A stretch of DNA of 64,000 nucleotides from Photobacterium sp. SKA34 (GCF_000153325.1 NZ_AAOU01000028.1:1-64000), one strand, 5' to 3'; positions 17,513 to 27,264 are shown, counted from the first letter of the stretch. A program made the numbers and translations. The notes: a model not told the origin generated them from the letters alone.

Positions 17513-18679
17513 ATGAGTGATAAGCGACTGGCGACAATTGCAGTAAGAACCGGTATTGATGTTGACTCTCAATATAATGCTGTTGTTCCTCCTATTTATT
17601 TAACGTCGACCTATAGCTTTCCAGCTTTTGGCGAAGTACCGCAATATGATTATTCTCGTTCGGGCAACCCAACAAGAAATACGTTAGCTGACGCGCTTAG
17701 TGAGATGGAAGGCGGTGCTGGTGGTGTGGTAACCAGTTGTGGTACGGCTGCGATGAATTTATTAGTTACGGCATTATTAGGCCCTGATGATTTAATTGTT
17801 GCGCCGCATGATTGTTATGGTGGTACTTATCGATTATTTAATACTCGCGCCAATAAAGGTGACTTTAAGGTTGAGTTTGTTGACCAATCTGATCAAGAAG
17901 CACTGGCTGCCGCTTTAGAAAAAAAACCAAAATTAATCTGGGTTGAAACGCCGTCTAACCCATTAGTGCGTGTGATTGATATTGCGTCTCTGTGTCAGCA
18001 AGCAAAAGCCGTGGGTTGTCTCGTTGCTGTAGATAACACTTTCCTATCGCCACTGTTACAACAACCTATTGTATTAGGGGCTGACTTTGTTGTTCACTCA
18101 ACAACTAAGTACCTCAATGGACACTCGGATGTGGTTGGTGGGGTACTGATTTCAAAAGATGCCGAAATGGCAGAAACTATTGCTTGGTGGGCGAACTGTA
18201 TTGGTGCTACTGGCGCACCATTTGATGCTTACCTAACTCTGCGAGGTTTACGTACATTATCACCACGTATGAGAATGCATGAAGAGAATGGCGTAGCGGT
18301 ACTCGATTACCTTCAGCAACAAGCGATGGTGGGTACTATTTATCATCCAAGCCTTCCATCACATCCCGGTCACGAGATTGCCAAACGTCAGCAAAAAGGC
18401 TTTGGCTCTATGATGAGTTTTGAGTTTGCGGGTGATCAAGCCCAACTTGAAGTGTTTGTGAAAGAGTTAAAACTGTTTTCACTGGCTGAATCGTTAGGTG
18501 GCACTGAAAGCTTAATTGCTCATCCATCAAGTATGACTCACCGTGCTATGTCAGATGAAGCACAGGCAGAAGCAGGGATCACAACCTCATTATTACGTCT
18601 TTCAGTTGGTCTTGAAGACCCTCGTGATTTAATTGAAGATATTGATCAAGCCTTTAAGCTCGCAGCGGAGGCCCACTAA
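17513..18679 (+). CDS. metB: Cystathionine gamma-synthase
   Basis: MetB joins O-succinylhomoserine and cysteine into cystathionine in methionine synthesis. The 388-residue protein matches the family (386 in E. coli). The PLP-binding lysine is Lys199 in VVHSTTKYLNGHSDVVGG, and the phosphate-binding YSRSGNPTRNTLADALSEMEGG is present. Context (metJ operator, metL overlap) separates it from cystathionine lyase paralogues. The stop overlaps the metL start by one base, indicating translational coupling. Confidence 0.96.
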   Translation: MSDKRLATIAVRTGIDVDSQYNAVVPPIYLTSTYSFPAFGEVPQYDYSRSGNPTRNTLADALSEMEGGAGGVVTSCGTAAMNLLVTALLGPDDLIVAPHDCYGGTYRLFNTRANKGDFKVEFVDQSDQEALAAALEKKPKLIWVETPSNPLVRVIDIASLCQQAKAVGCLVAVDNTFLSPLLQQPIVLGADFVVHSTTKYLNGHSDVVGGVLISKDAEMAETIAWWANCIGATGAPFDAYLTLRGLRTLSPRMRMHEENGVAVLDYLQQQAMVGTIYHPSLPSHPGHEIAKRQQKGFGSMMSFEFAGDQAQLEVFVKELKLFSLAESLGGTESLIAHPSSMTHRAMSDEAQAEAGITTSLLRLSVGLEDPRDLIEDIDQAFKLAAEAH

Positions 18680-21093
18680 TGACAAAAGCATTACGCCAAT
18701 TACATAAATTTGGCGGTAGTAGCTTAGCCGATCCTGAGTGCTATCACCGAGTAGCGGATATTCTGGCTGAGTATTCAAACAATGAAGATTTAATTGTTGT
18801 TTCAGCCGCAGGAAAGACAACAAATCAACTTATATCATGGTTAGCGCAATTAGAAAAAGATGGCCGTCAAGCACATGAAACCTTGTTATCTGTGCGCAGT
18901 TATCAGCAACAATTAATTGAGTCTTTGCTTTCTTTACCGACAGCAGAACGTTTGATTGCGTTGTTACATGATGACCTATCAACGATTGCTCGCTATGGTG
19001 AAAGTACTATTAGTCCAGCACTTCGAGGCACTATCCAAGGGTATGGTGAAATATGGTCTGCGCGATTACTAGCTGCATTATTGTGCCAACGTGACTTACC
19101 TGCCAAAGATTTGGATTCTCGGTTATTTTTACGCGCCGAACACGCCGCACAGCCAGAAGTCGATAGCCGATCATCGAAGCCATTATTGCAACAGCAGTTT
19201 GCACAGCATAGCCATCACCGTTTAGTGATCACAGGCTTCATGGCCCAAAATGGTCAAGGGGAAACCGTCTTACTTGGTCGCAATGGTTCAGATTATTCTG
19301 CGACAATTATTGGTGCGTTAGCAGATGTTTATCGAGTCACGATTTGGAGTGATGTCGCTGGGGTTTATAGTGCTGATCCACGTAAAGTGAGCGATGCCTG
19401 TTTATTACCGTTATTACGATTAGATGAAGCCAATGAGCTTGCTCGCCTTGCTGCCCCTGTTTTGCATAGCCGTACATTACAACCTGTGGCGCAAAGTGCG
19501 ATAGATTTAACACTGCGCTGTAGCCATCAACCAGAATCAGGTTCAACGCGAGTAGAGCGTGTTCTGGCATCCGGTCGAGGGGCAAAAATTGTCTCTTCGC
19601 TTGATGATGTGTGTTTGATTGAAGTTGACGTACCACGAGGTATGGATGTTCAACATGTACGCGAAGATGTTGAGCGTTTATTGTCGCGCCATCAACTAGC
19701 GCCTTTAGCGCAAAGTCTAGAGCAGAGTAAAGGCCGTATTATGCTGGCTTATACTCGAGAGGTGGTTAATGACGTATTAAATTTATTGCAAGATAGCGGT
19801 ACACCTGCCGAATTACGGTTGCGAGAAGGCTTTTCAATGGTTGCAGCCGTGGGCGCTGGGGTGATCAATAACCCTGTTCACTGTCATGGCTTTTATCAGC
19901 AGCTAAAAGGCTTACCGGTTGAGTTTATGACAGAAGCTGATTCGGGATTAAGTTTGGTTGCGGTATTGCGTCATGTTGAAACTGAAAGTTTGGTTAGTGA
20001 CATTCACCAAGCGCTCTTTCAAGCTCAAAAACGCGTAGGGCTAGTACTTTGCGGTAAAGGCAATATTGGTACCCGTTGGCTTGAATTATTCGACCGAGAG
20101 AAATTAGCGTTAGAAAAACGTCATGGTTTAAGTTTCACTTTAATAGGGATACTCGATAGTCGTCGTGGTTGGATGAACTTTACAGGTATAGATCCCTCAC
20201 TAGCACTGACACAATTTGAACAAGAAGCAATAGAGTATCAAGAGAGTGCACTTTTTTCTCACCTTGCGAATGCTGATTATGATGATGTGATTGTGCTTGA
20301 TGTAACTGCAAGTAGTGAGCTGTCAAAGCGTTATGCTGAAATAGCTGAACACGGTTTACACTTAATTTCAGCGAATAAAGTGGCGGGCTCTGCGAGCAGC
20401 AAAGACTATCATGCGGTGATTGATGCGTTTGCGAAAAGTAGCCGTCATTGGTTGTATAACGCGACAGTTGGTGCTGGGCTTCCGGTGAATCACACTGTTC
20501 GTGATTTACGAGAGAGTGGCGATCAGATCATCGCTGTTTCTGGTATTTTCTCAGGCACCTTGTCTTGGTTGTTCCAACAGTATGATGGCAGTGTGCCATT
20601 TTCTGAGTTAGTAGAACAAGCATGGCAGCAAGGACTCACTGAGCCAGATCCTCGCCACGATTTAGATGGCAGTGATGTGATGCGTAAGCTCGTGATATTA
20701 GCCCGTGAATCAGGCCTAGACATTGAACCTGAGCAGGTAAAAGTTGAAAGCTTAGTCCCAAGCGATCTTGCAACATTATCTGTTGAGCAGTTTTTTGAGC
20801 AAACCCAAGTACTTGACGAGATTTTAGCCGAGCGATTAGAAAGTGCGCGTGAGGAAGAAAAAGTTCTGCGTTATGTGGCTCGATTAGATCGTCACGGTAA
20901 CGCCTATGTTGGTGTTGAAGCCTTACCACAAGAGCATGCGCTAGCTAATTTACTTCCGTGCGATAATATCTTTGCTATTGAAAGTCATTGGTACCGTGAT
21001 AATCCGTTAGTGATTCGAGGACCAGGAGCAGGGCGTGATGTGACTGCTGGTGCATTATTATCAGATATAAATCGTCTGGCGTGTTTACTGTAA
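18679..21093 (+). CDS. metL: Bifunctional aspartate kinase II/homoserine dehydrogenase II
   Basis: MetL catalyses the first and third steps of the aspartate pathway leading to homoserine. The 804-residue protein has an aspartate kinase domain from the N-terminus (HKFGGSSLADPE), central ACT-like regulatory segments, and a homoserine dehydrogenase domain beginning near residue 457 with the nucleotide loop GKGNIGTRWLELF, followed by TANKVAG-type and GSGxSGTLS-type blocks (here SANKVAGS and FSGTLSW). The metB-metL pairing and the MetJ operator favour MetL over ThrA, which heads the thr operon. Confidence 0.95.
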   Translation: MTKALRQLHKFGGSSLADPECYHRVADILAEYSNNEDLIVVSAAGKTTNQLISWLAQLEKDGRQAHETLLSVRSYQQQLIESLLSLPTAERLIALLHDDLSTIARYGESTISPALRGTIQGYGEIWSARLLAALLCQRDLPAKDLDSRLFLRAEHAAQPEVDSRSSKPLLQQQFAQHSHHRLVITGFMAQNGQGETVLLGRNGSDYSATIIGALADVYRVTIWSDVAGVYSADPRKVSDACLLPLLRLDEANELARLAAPVLHSRTLQPVAQSAIDLTLRCSHQPESGSTRVERVLASGRGAKIVSSLDDVCLIEVDVPRGMDVQHVREDVERLLSRHQLAPLAQSLEQSKGRIMLAYTREVVNDVLNLLQDSGTPAELRLREGFSMVAAVGAGVINNPVHCHGFYQQLKGLPVEFMTEADSGLSLVAVLRHVETESLVSDIHQALFQAQKRVGLVLCGKGNIGTRWLELFDREKLALEKRHGLSFTLIGILDSRRGWMNFTGIDPSLALTQFEQEAIEYQESALFSHLANADYDDVIVLDVTASSELSKRYAEIAEHGLHLISANKVAGSASSKDYHAVIDAFAKSSRHWLYNATVGAGLPVNHTVRDLRESGDQIIAVSGIFSGTLSWLFQQYDGSVPFSELVEQAWQQGLTEPDPRHDLDGSDVMRKLVILARESGLDIEPEQVKVESLVPSDLATLSVEQFFEQTQVLDEILAERLESAREEEKVLRYVARLDRHGNAYVGVEALPQEHALANLLPCDNIFAIESHWYRDNPLVIRGPGAGRDVTAGALLSDINRLACLL

Positions 21094-21110
21094 CGGTTTG
21101 ATAAAATGTT

Positions 21111-21145
21111 AAAGCCCGCTTGTTATTGGCGGGCTTTTTATTTTT
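21111..21145 (+). terminator. Terminator of metBL
   Basis: A perfect 9-bp stem (AAAGCCCGC with GCGGGCTTT) is followed by a T-rich tract, 17 bp after the stop. Confidence 0.9.
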
Positions 21146-21175
21146 TAAAAGCAGCGTTGCGATTAGTTTGTGCCG

Positions 21176-21207
21176 TAAAAAATAAACCGCAGTAAACTGC
21201 GGTTTAT
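21176..21207 (-). terminator. Terminator of aphA
   Basis: On the minus strand a 9-bp or longer stem (21184-21192 with 21197-21205) is followed by a U-rich run. Confidence 0.85.
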
Positions 21208-21231
21208 TTATTTTATGAGGAAGATAACGAA

Positions 21232-21795
21232 TTACAGCGCAACAGGGCTGCCGTTACTGTCCATATCTTTTAGCTCAACAAGCACTTCTTCAGCCCAGTC
21301 AATCCAGGCTTGGCGGTTATGTAAACCACGACGAAGTGTTAAACGATCTAAGCGTTGTTGGCGGTCCATTGACTTATAATCACCGAAATGAAGTTTTTCT
21401 AGCTCTTTGTAATGGCCGATCAGTGTTTGAGATTCATCGATCAATGCAGCAAGTTGCTTTTGCATTGGTTCTGAATTGTGAACACCACAAACTAACAGCT
21501 TTGCTGAGAACTCATCGCGAGTTGTGGGATTACGTGCAGGCTCTTCAAACCAATTAAATAGTGCTTGGCGACCAGCATCTGTGATGGCATAGACTTTACG
21601 ATCAGGCTTACCCTCTTGAGGCTCAAGTCGACATGTTACTTGATCGTTAGTAGCCATCTTATTTAATTCACGATACACCTGCTGGTGGCTCGCTTTCCAA
21701 AAATAGCCAATACTATGAGAAAACTCTTTAGTTATATCATAACCCGTTGCTTCTCTGTTGCTCAGCACGGTTAAAATTACGTGTGGTAGTGACAT
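21232..21795 (-). CDS. aphA: PadR-family regulator AphA
   Basis: AphA is the low-cell-density master regulator of Vibrio quorum sensing and, in V. cholerae, activates tcpPH with AphB. The 187-residue protein has an N-terminal winged helix (MSLPHVILTVLSNREATGYDITKEF...), the KASHQQVYRELNKM recognition region, and a C-terminal antiparallel coiled coil for dimerisation with QRLDRLTLRRGLHNRQAWIDWAEEVL. This closely resembles remembered V. cholerae AphA, as does the position beside ppc. The 5' region is long enough for small-RNA control, but I could not align a Qrr target. Confidence 0.93.
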   Translation of the reverse strand: MSLPHVILTVLSNREATGYDITKEFSHSIGYFWKASHQQVYRELNKMATNDQVTCRLEPQEGKPDRKVYAITDAGRQALFNWFEEPARNPTTRDEFSAKLLVCGVHNSEPMQKQLAALIDESQTLIGHYKELEKLHFGDYKSMDRQQRLDRLTLRRGLHNRQAWIDWAEEVLVELKDMDSNGSPVAL

Positions 21796-22159
21796 CTCTT
21801 CTATCCGTTAAATACGTCAAATAAAAATAACAACCGAACTAGATTACATACGCTTCGTAATGGCGTTTTTTATTTATAATCTTAATATCTTATAGATCGG
21901 TTGCGACCGCATACAATATCATTAATTTGCTTAATATCGATACTTCAAGATGAAATATCTGATATACGGGCTTGCAAATTTATTATCTTGTGACCTTACT
22001 TCGATAGCGAAAAATCACTTGCACGATTAAGACTTGAATAATCTTATACATCTTCTCTCATATCGAAGTTACAACTATCATAGCTCTGTTAAGAAACTTT
22101 ATGCTGTATCAATATTGAGACAAAAAAGATTTTTCTTAACATATCGATAAATAACGGGG
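21796..22159. other. aphA promoter and leader region
   Basis: These 364 bases upstream of aphA are strongly AT-rich with no gene. An AGAAGAG ribosome-binding site precedes the aphA ATG. I looked on the sense strand for a complement to the conserved Qrr core (ACTGACGTTGTTAGTG) and did not find a convincing one. Confidence 0.5.
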
Positions 22160-22186
22160 AAAAAAAAGGGCCAGCAAATGGCCCTT
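22160..22186 (-). terminator. Terminator of ppc
   Basis: On the minus strand an 8-bp perfect stem (22166-22173 with 22179-22186) is followed by a U7-8 run. Confidence 0.88.
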
Positions 22187-22204
22187 ATTAATTATCGCAA
22201 TCTG

Positions 22205-24835
22205 CTAGCCAGTATTACGCATACCTGTCGCAATACCAGCAATAGTAACCATTAATGCTTCTTCAAGTGCTGAAGGTAACTCTTCCTGCTGTCGAGTTCG
22301 ATATAACAGTTCTGCCTGTAGCATGTTAAGAGGTTCAACATAAATGTTACGTAATCGAATGGATTCTGCACCCCAAGGGTCTTGTTCCATTAAGTGATCG
22401 TTATTTTCAACCGTTAATACGGCCTTAATATCTTTACCCAATTGATCACGAAGCTTTTGACCTAATGGCCATAGAGACTCGTCTGTTAGACGCTCGTCAT
22501 AGTATTTAGCAATACCTGTATTGGTTTTGGTGTAAACCATTTCAAGCATACCTAGACGTGTAGAGAAGAAAGGCCACTCTCGGCACATATCTTCTAACAA
22601 TTTCGCGTGACCTTTGTTTATTGAATACTGAATTGCTTCACCTGCACCCAGCCATGCTGGTAGCAATAGACGGTTTTGACTCCATGCAAAAATCCATGGG
22701 ATCGCGCGTAAGCTTTCTACGCCACCTTGCGGATTACGTTTCGCCGGACGAGAACCTAGAGGCAGTTTACCTAACTCAAGTTCAGGCGTAGCAGCGCGGA
22801 AGTAAGGAACAAATTCAGGATCAACACGCACAACATTACGGTAAGCTTCACAAGAGACTTCAGACAACACATCCATCAGTTCACGCCATTCTTGTTTAGG
22901 TGCTGGAGGCGGAAGTAGGTTGGCTTCAAGTGTTGCACTCGCGTAAAGGCTCAAACTATTGATAGCGACTTCTGGTAAACCTAACTTAAAGCGGATCATT
23001 TCACCTTGCTCGGTCACACGTAAGCCACCTTTTAAGCTGCGTGGTGGTTGAGATAATAGTGCGGCATGTGCTGGTGCACCACCACGACCAATACTACCGC
23101 CACGGCCATGGAATAAGGTAATTTCAACACCAGCTTGTTCGCAGACATCAACCAGTTTTTCCATAGCGCTATATTGCGCCCAACCTGCTGACATTACACC
23201 CGCATCTTTAGCTGAATCAGAGTAGCCGATCATGACCATTTGGTGGTTTTGAATAAAGCCACGATACCAGTCAATATTCAGTAGTTGCTCAATAACATCT
23301 GCACCATTATTCAAGTCATCCAGAGTTTCAAATAATGGACAGACATCCATTCTAAATGGACAGCCTGCTTCTTGCAGTAGTAAGTGAACTGCAAGTACAT
23401 CAGAGGCCGTACGCGCCATTGAAATTACGTATGAGCCTAATGCTTCACGGGATTGCTCAGCAATAGTTTTACAGGTTTCAATGACTTCTTTAACCTCTGC
23501 AGATGGCTCCCAATCACGAGGAAGGAGTGGGCGTTTTGATGATAGTTCACGAACAAGGAAAGCAATTTTATCTTGCTCGCTCCATTGATCGTAATCACCC
23601 AGTCCAAGGTAACGAGTAAGTTCTGAAATTACATCTGAATGACGAGTACTTTCTTGACGAATATCTAAACGGACTAAGTGTACGCCAAAACATTTAACGC
23701 GACGTAATGTATCAAGCAGTAGACCATCAGCAATAATAGCCATGCCACACTCATGCAATGATTGGTAACATGCATGCAGTGGGCCCCACAGCTCTGCAAT
23801 ATCTTCAATAACAATATCGGAGGCGGGTTTTTGACCATGAATTTTCGCATCAAGGTTGTCACGAGTATGAACCAGCTTAGTGCGTAGCTGTTTTAGGATC
23901 GCGCGGTAAGGTTCATGTTCTTCGCCTGCAAGCTCACGCACCGTCTCGTTGCACTGAGTCATGGATAATTCGTTGATTAACTCTTGAATATCATTGAGAT
24001 AAAGATCAGCCGCTTTCCAGCGTGATAAAGCGAGCACTTCACGTGTCACATTCGAAGTAACAAATGGATTACCATCTCGGTCTCCACCCATCCACGAAGA
24101 GAAGGTGACTGGTGATGCGTCAAGAGGCAGGGCTTCGCCAAGGTGTTGCTGTAATTTTTCATCAAATAGGCGAAGAAATTCTGGTACCGCTTGCCATAAT
24201 GAATTTTCAATAACAGCATAGCCCCATTTGGCTTCATCAATCGGGGTTGGACGTTGCTGACGAATAACATCTGAGTGCCATGCTTGTGCAATAAGCTGTT
24301 CAAGACGCTGTTCAATACGTGCTCGTTCAGAGGTTGATAACTCGCTAAGCTCTAATTGAGATAAACATTTATTAATCTGTACCAATTTGTGAATCATGGT
24401 ACGTCGAGCAATTTCTGTTGGGTGTGCTGTGAGCACCAAATCAATGTTAAGTTCACGAACCGCTTCAATAGAATCAAGCTGATTGACGTCATTATCGGTC
24501 AGCTTATTAAATAGCTCATCGAGGGCATCAGGGCTGCATAATGTGGTTTCACATTGACGAGATATAGTATGGTATTGCTCTGCAATATTCGTGAGATTCA
24601 GGAATTGGCTAAAGGCACGAGCAACTGGAAGTAATTGATCATCGGGTAAGTTCTGTAGCTCATCGATAAGCTTTGCACGATCTTCTTCACTACCAGAATG
24701 TGCTGACTTAGATAGTTTACGAATAGTTTCGACTTTATCTAACAGTTCGTCACCATGTGCCGTTTTAATGGTATTACCAAGCAGGTGGCCTAGCATACTT
24801 ACGTTACTTTTTAACGTGCTGTATTTCTCATTCAT
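22205..24835 (-). CDS. ppc: Phosphoenolpyruvate carboxylase
   Basis: Ppc carboxylates phosphoenolpyruvate to oxaloacetate to refill the citric acid cycle. The ATG at 24835 gives 876 residues and the start [16 protein letters not shown], near-identical to E. coli (883 residues). An in-frame start at 24868 would add 11 unrelated residues. Catalytic blocks are [14 protein letters not shown] (active-site His), [26 protein letters not shown], and the C-terminal GMRNTG. It is transcribed alone, with its own terminator, divergent from the arg operon. Confidence 0.98.
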   Translation of the reverse strand: MNEKYSTLKSNVSMLGHLLGNTIKTAHGDELLDKVETIRKLSKSAHSGSEEDRAKLIDELQNLPDDQLLPVARAFSQFLNLTNIAEQYHTISRQCETTLCSPDALDELFNKLTDNDVNQLDSIEAVRELNIDLVLTAHPTEIARRTMIHKLVQINKCLSQLELSELSTSERARIEQRLEQLIAQAWHSDVIRQQRPTPIDEAKWGYAVIENSLWQAVPEFLRLFDEKLQQHLGEALPLDASPVTFSSWMGGDRDGNPFVTSNVTREVLALSRWKAADLYLNDIQELINELSMTQCNETVRELAGEEHEPYRAILKQLRTKLVHTRDNLDAKIHGQKPASDIVIEDIAELWGPLHACYQSLHECGMAIIADGLLLDTLRRVKCFGVHLVRLDIRQESTRHSDVISELTRYLGLGDYDQWSEQDKIAFLVRELSSKRPLLPRDWEPSAEVKEVIETCKTIAEQSREALGSYVISMARTASDVLAVHLLLQEAGCPFRMDVCPLFETLDDLNNGADVIEQLLNIDWYRGFIQNHQMVMIGYSDSAKDAGVMSAGWAQYSAMEKLVDVCEQAGVEITLFHGRGGSIGRGGAPAHAALLSQPPRSLKGGLRVTEQGEMIRFKLGLPEVAINSLSLYASATLEANLLPPPAPKQEWRELMDVLSEVSCEAYRNVVRVDPEFVPYFRAATPELELGKLPLGSRPAKRNPQGGVESLRAIPWIFAWSQNRLLLPAWLGAGEAIQYSINKGHAKLLEDMCREWPFFSTRLGMLEMVYTKTNTGIAKYYDERLTDESLWPLGQKLRDQLGKDIKAVLTVENNDHLMEQDPWGAESIRLRNIYVEPLNMLQAELLYRTRQQEELPSALEEALMVTIAGIATGMRNTG

Positions 24836-25142
24836 ATCGCATCCATCTCGTAATTTAGTTACATCCAATTTAAACTTCTAACAGACAATCTATCCGTGAT
24901 CTCACTTTGAGGTCAACTATCATTACATTTATAAGCGTTAAAACCGCTCTATTTTGATTTTGGTCATAAATGTGATTGAAGTCTGTAATTTTGTTTCATT
25001 ATTGCTCTTTTGCTAACAAATAACAGTTAGTAATAATATTGTCTCAAACTGATGTCAAATCGATGAATGATGAAAGTGTTACGAAAAGATAAAGAAAAAG
25101 TTTCGAAAGAATGGTGAAAGTGAGGTTTTTAAGGCTTTTCTG
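24836..25142. other. ppc-side half of the ppc/argC intergenic region
   Basis: No gene or gene remnant is apparent here. argE, which I expect at this place in Vibrio, is not present. The region holds the ppc promoter and is AT-rich with scattered short repeats. Confidence 0.55.
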
Positions 25143-25171
25143 TTGACAGTACGTTAATTAATCAGTAAACA
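25143..25171 (+). promoter_or_regulatory. Candidate promoter of argCBGH(A)
   Basis: A perfect TTGACA at 25143-25148 and TAAACA at 25166-25171 are separated by 17 bp. The start would be near 25178, giving a leader of about 280 nt before argC, which includes the Arg-rich leader peptide. Confidence 0.6.
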
Positions 25172-25204
25172 TATAAATGCAACGTAAACGAATATTTTAT
25201 TGTT
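25166..25204. promoter_or_regulatory. Candidate tandem ARG boxes (ArgR operator)
   Basis: Two 18-bp units with a 3-bp spacer, the spacing of E. coli arg operators, cover the -10 region. Unit 1 (25166-25183) has core AACAT-ATAA-ATGCA against TGAAT-WWWW-ATTCA. Unit 2 (25187-25204) has a good left half CGAAT and a poor right half. Match is partial, position is good. Confidence 0.4.
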
Positions 25205-25267
25205 TTATTTAGCCGTAACCTGAGCAAGGAATGCCGGGTCTCCATTGTTAATTTAGGATGTTTTAAC

Positions 25268-25312
25268 ATGAACCAAGCGAAGCTTTTTACTCATACCTTC
25301 CGACGACGCTAA
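25268..25312 (+). CDS. Putative arginine leader peptide upstream of argC
   Basis: A 14-codon frame reads MNQAKLFTHTFRRR then TAA. An AGGA ribosome-binding site lies nine bases before the ATG. The last three sense codons are CGA CGA CGC, all read by the same inosine-containing Arg tRNA, so the ribosome would pause here when charged Arg-tRNA is short. The frame starts about 90 nt after the predicted transcription start and ends about 150 nt before argC. This is the layout of amino-acid attenuator leader peptides. A 14-codon frame can arise by chance, but the Arg triplet, the ribosome-binding site and the position before an arginine operon together make coincidence unlikely. Confidence 0.7.
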   Translation: MNQAKLFTHTFRRR

Positions 25313-25328
25313 GTCATATTCGCTTGGT
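25272..25328 (+). promoter_or_regulatory. Stem-loop enclosing the Arg codons, candidate attenuator
   Basis: ACCAAGCGAA at 25272-25281 pairs perfectly with TTCGCTTGGT at 25319-25328; the 37-nt loop contains the three Arg codons. The 3' arm overlaps the 5' arm of a second small hairpin (25326-25330 with 25335-25339), which is followed by CCTCTTATTT, so the two folds are mutually exclusive. The second hairpin has only five pairs and a weak U tract, so it is a poor intrinsic terminator; Rho or translation-level control is also possible. Confidence 0.55.
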
Positions 25329-25460
25329 GCGTATGCGCCCCTCTTATTTGCTGTTTTCAGCACTCCTTGTTACACGTTACTGCTGCGAAAATATAAAGAC
25401 TAAAGCCAGATTTGCGCCTAAACGGTAACAACAATCATTAGACTAAAAATGGAATTTGTA

Positions 25461-26474
25461 ATGTTAAAGACTCTAATTATCGGTGCAAGTGGCTATACCG
25501 GCGCAGAACTTGCGAAAATGGTGGTTAAGCATCCTCATTTAGAACTTGCGGGTTTATTTGTTTCTGAAAATAGCCTTGATGCAGGTAAACAGCTAAGTGA
25601 TTTACATGGTCAATTGAAAGGCATTGTTGATTTACCGTTACAACCTTTAATCAGTCCAACTGATATAGCTAAAGATGCTGACGTTGTTTTACTTGCCACG
25701 GCTCACCAAGTCAGCCATGACCTTGCTGTCAGTTTTCTTAATCAAGGGTGTCAGGTTTTTGATTTATCCGGTGCCTTTCGTGTGAAAGGTGATGATTTCT
25801 ATACCCAGTATTATGGTTTTGAACACCAGTATTCAGATTGGCTTGAACAAGCGGTTTATGGTTTAGCTGAATGGAATCATGATCTAATTGCTAACGCACA
25901 ATTAATTGCTGTTCCAGGCTGTTACCCAACAGCTTCACAATTAGCGCTTAAACCATTAATTGAAGCGGGTTTACTCGATACCGAGCAGTGGCCAGTGATT
26001 AATGCGGTCAGTGGTGTGTCTGGCGCTGGTAGAAAAGCGACCATGACTAATAGTTTCTGCGAAGTAAGCCTCCAAGCTTACGGTTTATTTTCCCACCGTC
26101 ATCAGCCTGAAATCAGTACTCACCTAGGCCGAGACGTTATTTTTACCCCGCATCTCGGCAACTTTAAACGCGGGATTCTTGCAACGATTACAGCGAAATT
26201 AGCTGACGGCACTACATTAGATCAGGTAACAGAAGCCTTTACTCTTGCTTATGCATCTTCATCAGATACACATGCGGTACGACTGTTAGGAACACAAGCG
26301 GCACGTCTACAGAATGTGGTGGGTAATTGTTTCTGTGATATTGGCTGGCATGTGGATGGTCAACATATCATTTTAACATCAGCGATTGATAACCTTTTGA
26401 AAGGGGCTTCTTCGCAAGCGATGCAGTGCATAAATATTCGAAATGGTTTCCCGCAATTAACAGCTTTAGCGTAG
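25461..26474 (+). CDS. argC: N-acetyl-gamma-glutamyl-phosphate reductase
   Basis: ArgC reduces N-acetylglutamyl phosphate to the semialdehyde, the third step of arginine synthesis. The ATG at 25461 gives 337 residues starting [17 protein letters not shown], aligned with E. coli. An upstream ATG at 25449 overlaps the likely TGGA ribosome-binding site. The NADP loop GASGYTGAE, the catalytic cysteine in [14 protein letters not shown] (near residue 154) and [11 protein letters not shown] are present. It is the first enzyme gene of argC-argB-argG-argH(A). Confidence 0.97.
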   Translation: MLKTLIIGASGYTGAELAKMVVKHPHLELAGLFVSENSLDAGKQLSDLHGQLKGIVDLPLQPLISPTDIAKDADVVLLATAHQVSHDLAVSFLNQGCQVFDLSGAFRVKGDDFYTQYYGFEHQYSDWLEQAVYGLAEWNHDLIANAQLIAVPGCYPTASQLALKPLIEAGLLDTEQWPVINAVSGVSGAGRKATMTNSFCEVSLQAYGLFSHRHQPEISTHLGRDVIFTPHLGNFKRGILATITAKLADGTTLDQVTEAFTLAYASSSDTHAVRLLGTQAARLQNVVGNCFCDIGWHVDGQHIILTSAIDNLLKGASSQAMQCINIRNGFPQLTALA

Positions 26475-26481
26475 GAGTTCG

Positions 26482-27264
26482 ATGATGAGTCAGGGTCCAT
26501 TGGTCATCAAATTAGGTGGTGCAGTACTTTCATGCACAGAAACCTTAGAAAAGTTATTTTCGGCGATTAATCATTATCAAGCTAATTCGCAGCGCCCATT
26601 AATGTTAGTGCACGGTGGAGGGTATTTGGTTGATGACTTAATGGCAAAACTGCAACTACCGATAGTGAAAAAACAAGGTTTACGCGTAACGCCTAGTGAT
26701 CAAATTGCTCTTATTGCTGGTGCATTAGCAGGGACTGCGAACAAATTACTTCAAGGGCAGGCGATTAAGTCTGGCGTAAAGGCTGTAGGACTCAGTCTGG
26801 CTGATGGCGGTTTGTGTGAAGTTTCACAATTAGATCCAGAATTAGGCTCAGTGGGTAACGCTAAGCCGGGTAATGGCACTTTCATCACACAAACAATGGC
26901 GGCAGGTTATATGCCTATCATTAGCTCAATAGGTTTAGACGGGCAGGGCGAGTTGATGAATGTCAATGCCGACCAAGCCGCTGTTGCTGTTGCCGCCGCC
27001 GTTGATGGTGAATTGGTATTACTCTCTGATGTGAGTGGTGTATTAGATGGTAAAGGGCAGTTAGTTGAAGCGTTAACAGAAGCCGAGGCTGAATCGTTAA
27101 TTGAACAAGCGGTGATCACCGATGGCATGATTGTCAAAGTACGCGCAGCATTTGATGCCGCAAAAGCGCTAGGCCGTCCTATTGAAGTGGCGAGTTGGCG
27201 TTCCCCTGAAAAATTAACAGCACTATTTGATGGCGAAAGCATCGGTACCAAATTTACGTTGTAA
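26482..27264 (+). CDS. argB: Acetylglutamate kinase
   Basis: ArgB phosphorylates N-acetylglutamate. The 260-residue protein shows the amino-acid-kinase glycine motif VIKLGGAVL at the N-terminus, [15 protein letters not shown], and [15 protein letters not shown] near the ATP site. Length matches E. coli (258). It starts 7 bp after the argC stop. Two consecutive ATGs exist; an AGGAG ribosome-binding site fits the second (26485) slightly better, but E. coli ArgB also starts MM. Confidence 0.97.
   Translation: MMSQGPLVIKLGGAVLSCTETLEKLFSAINHYQANSQRPLMLVHGGGYLVDDLMAKLQLPIVKKQGLRVTPSDQIALIAGALAGTANKLLQGQAIKSGVKAVGLSLADGGLCEVSQLDPELGSVGNAKPGNGTFITQTMAAGYMPIISSIGLDGQGELMNVNADQAAVAVAAAVDGELVLLSDVSGVLDGKGQLVEALTEAEAESLIEQAVITDGMIVKVRAAFDAAKALGRPIEVASWRSPEKLTALFDGESIGTKFTL

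Noticed and set aside
21796-21900. Possible Qrr small-RNA pairing site in the aphA leader.
   Set aside because: The sense strand has GGTTGTT and TGACG pieces, but these resemble Qrr itself and not its complement, so no pairing can be claimed.
25350-25390. A GCTG-TTTT-CAGC hairpin after the arginine leader, considered as the attenuator terminator.
   Set aside because: It has only four pairs and is followed by ACTCC, not a U tract.
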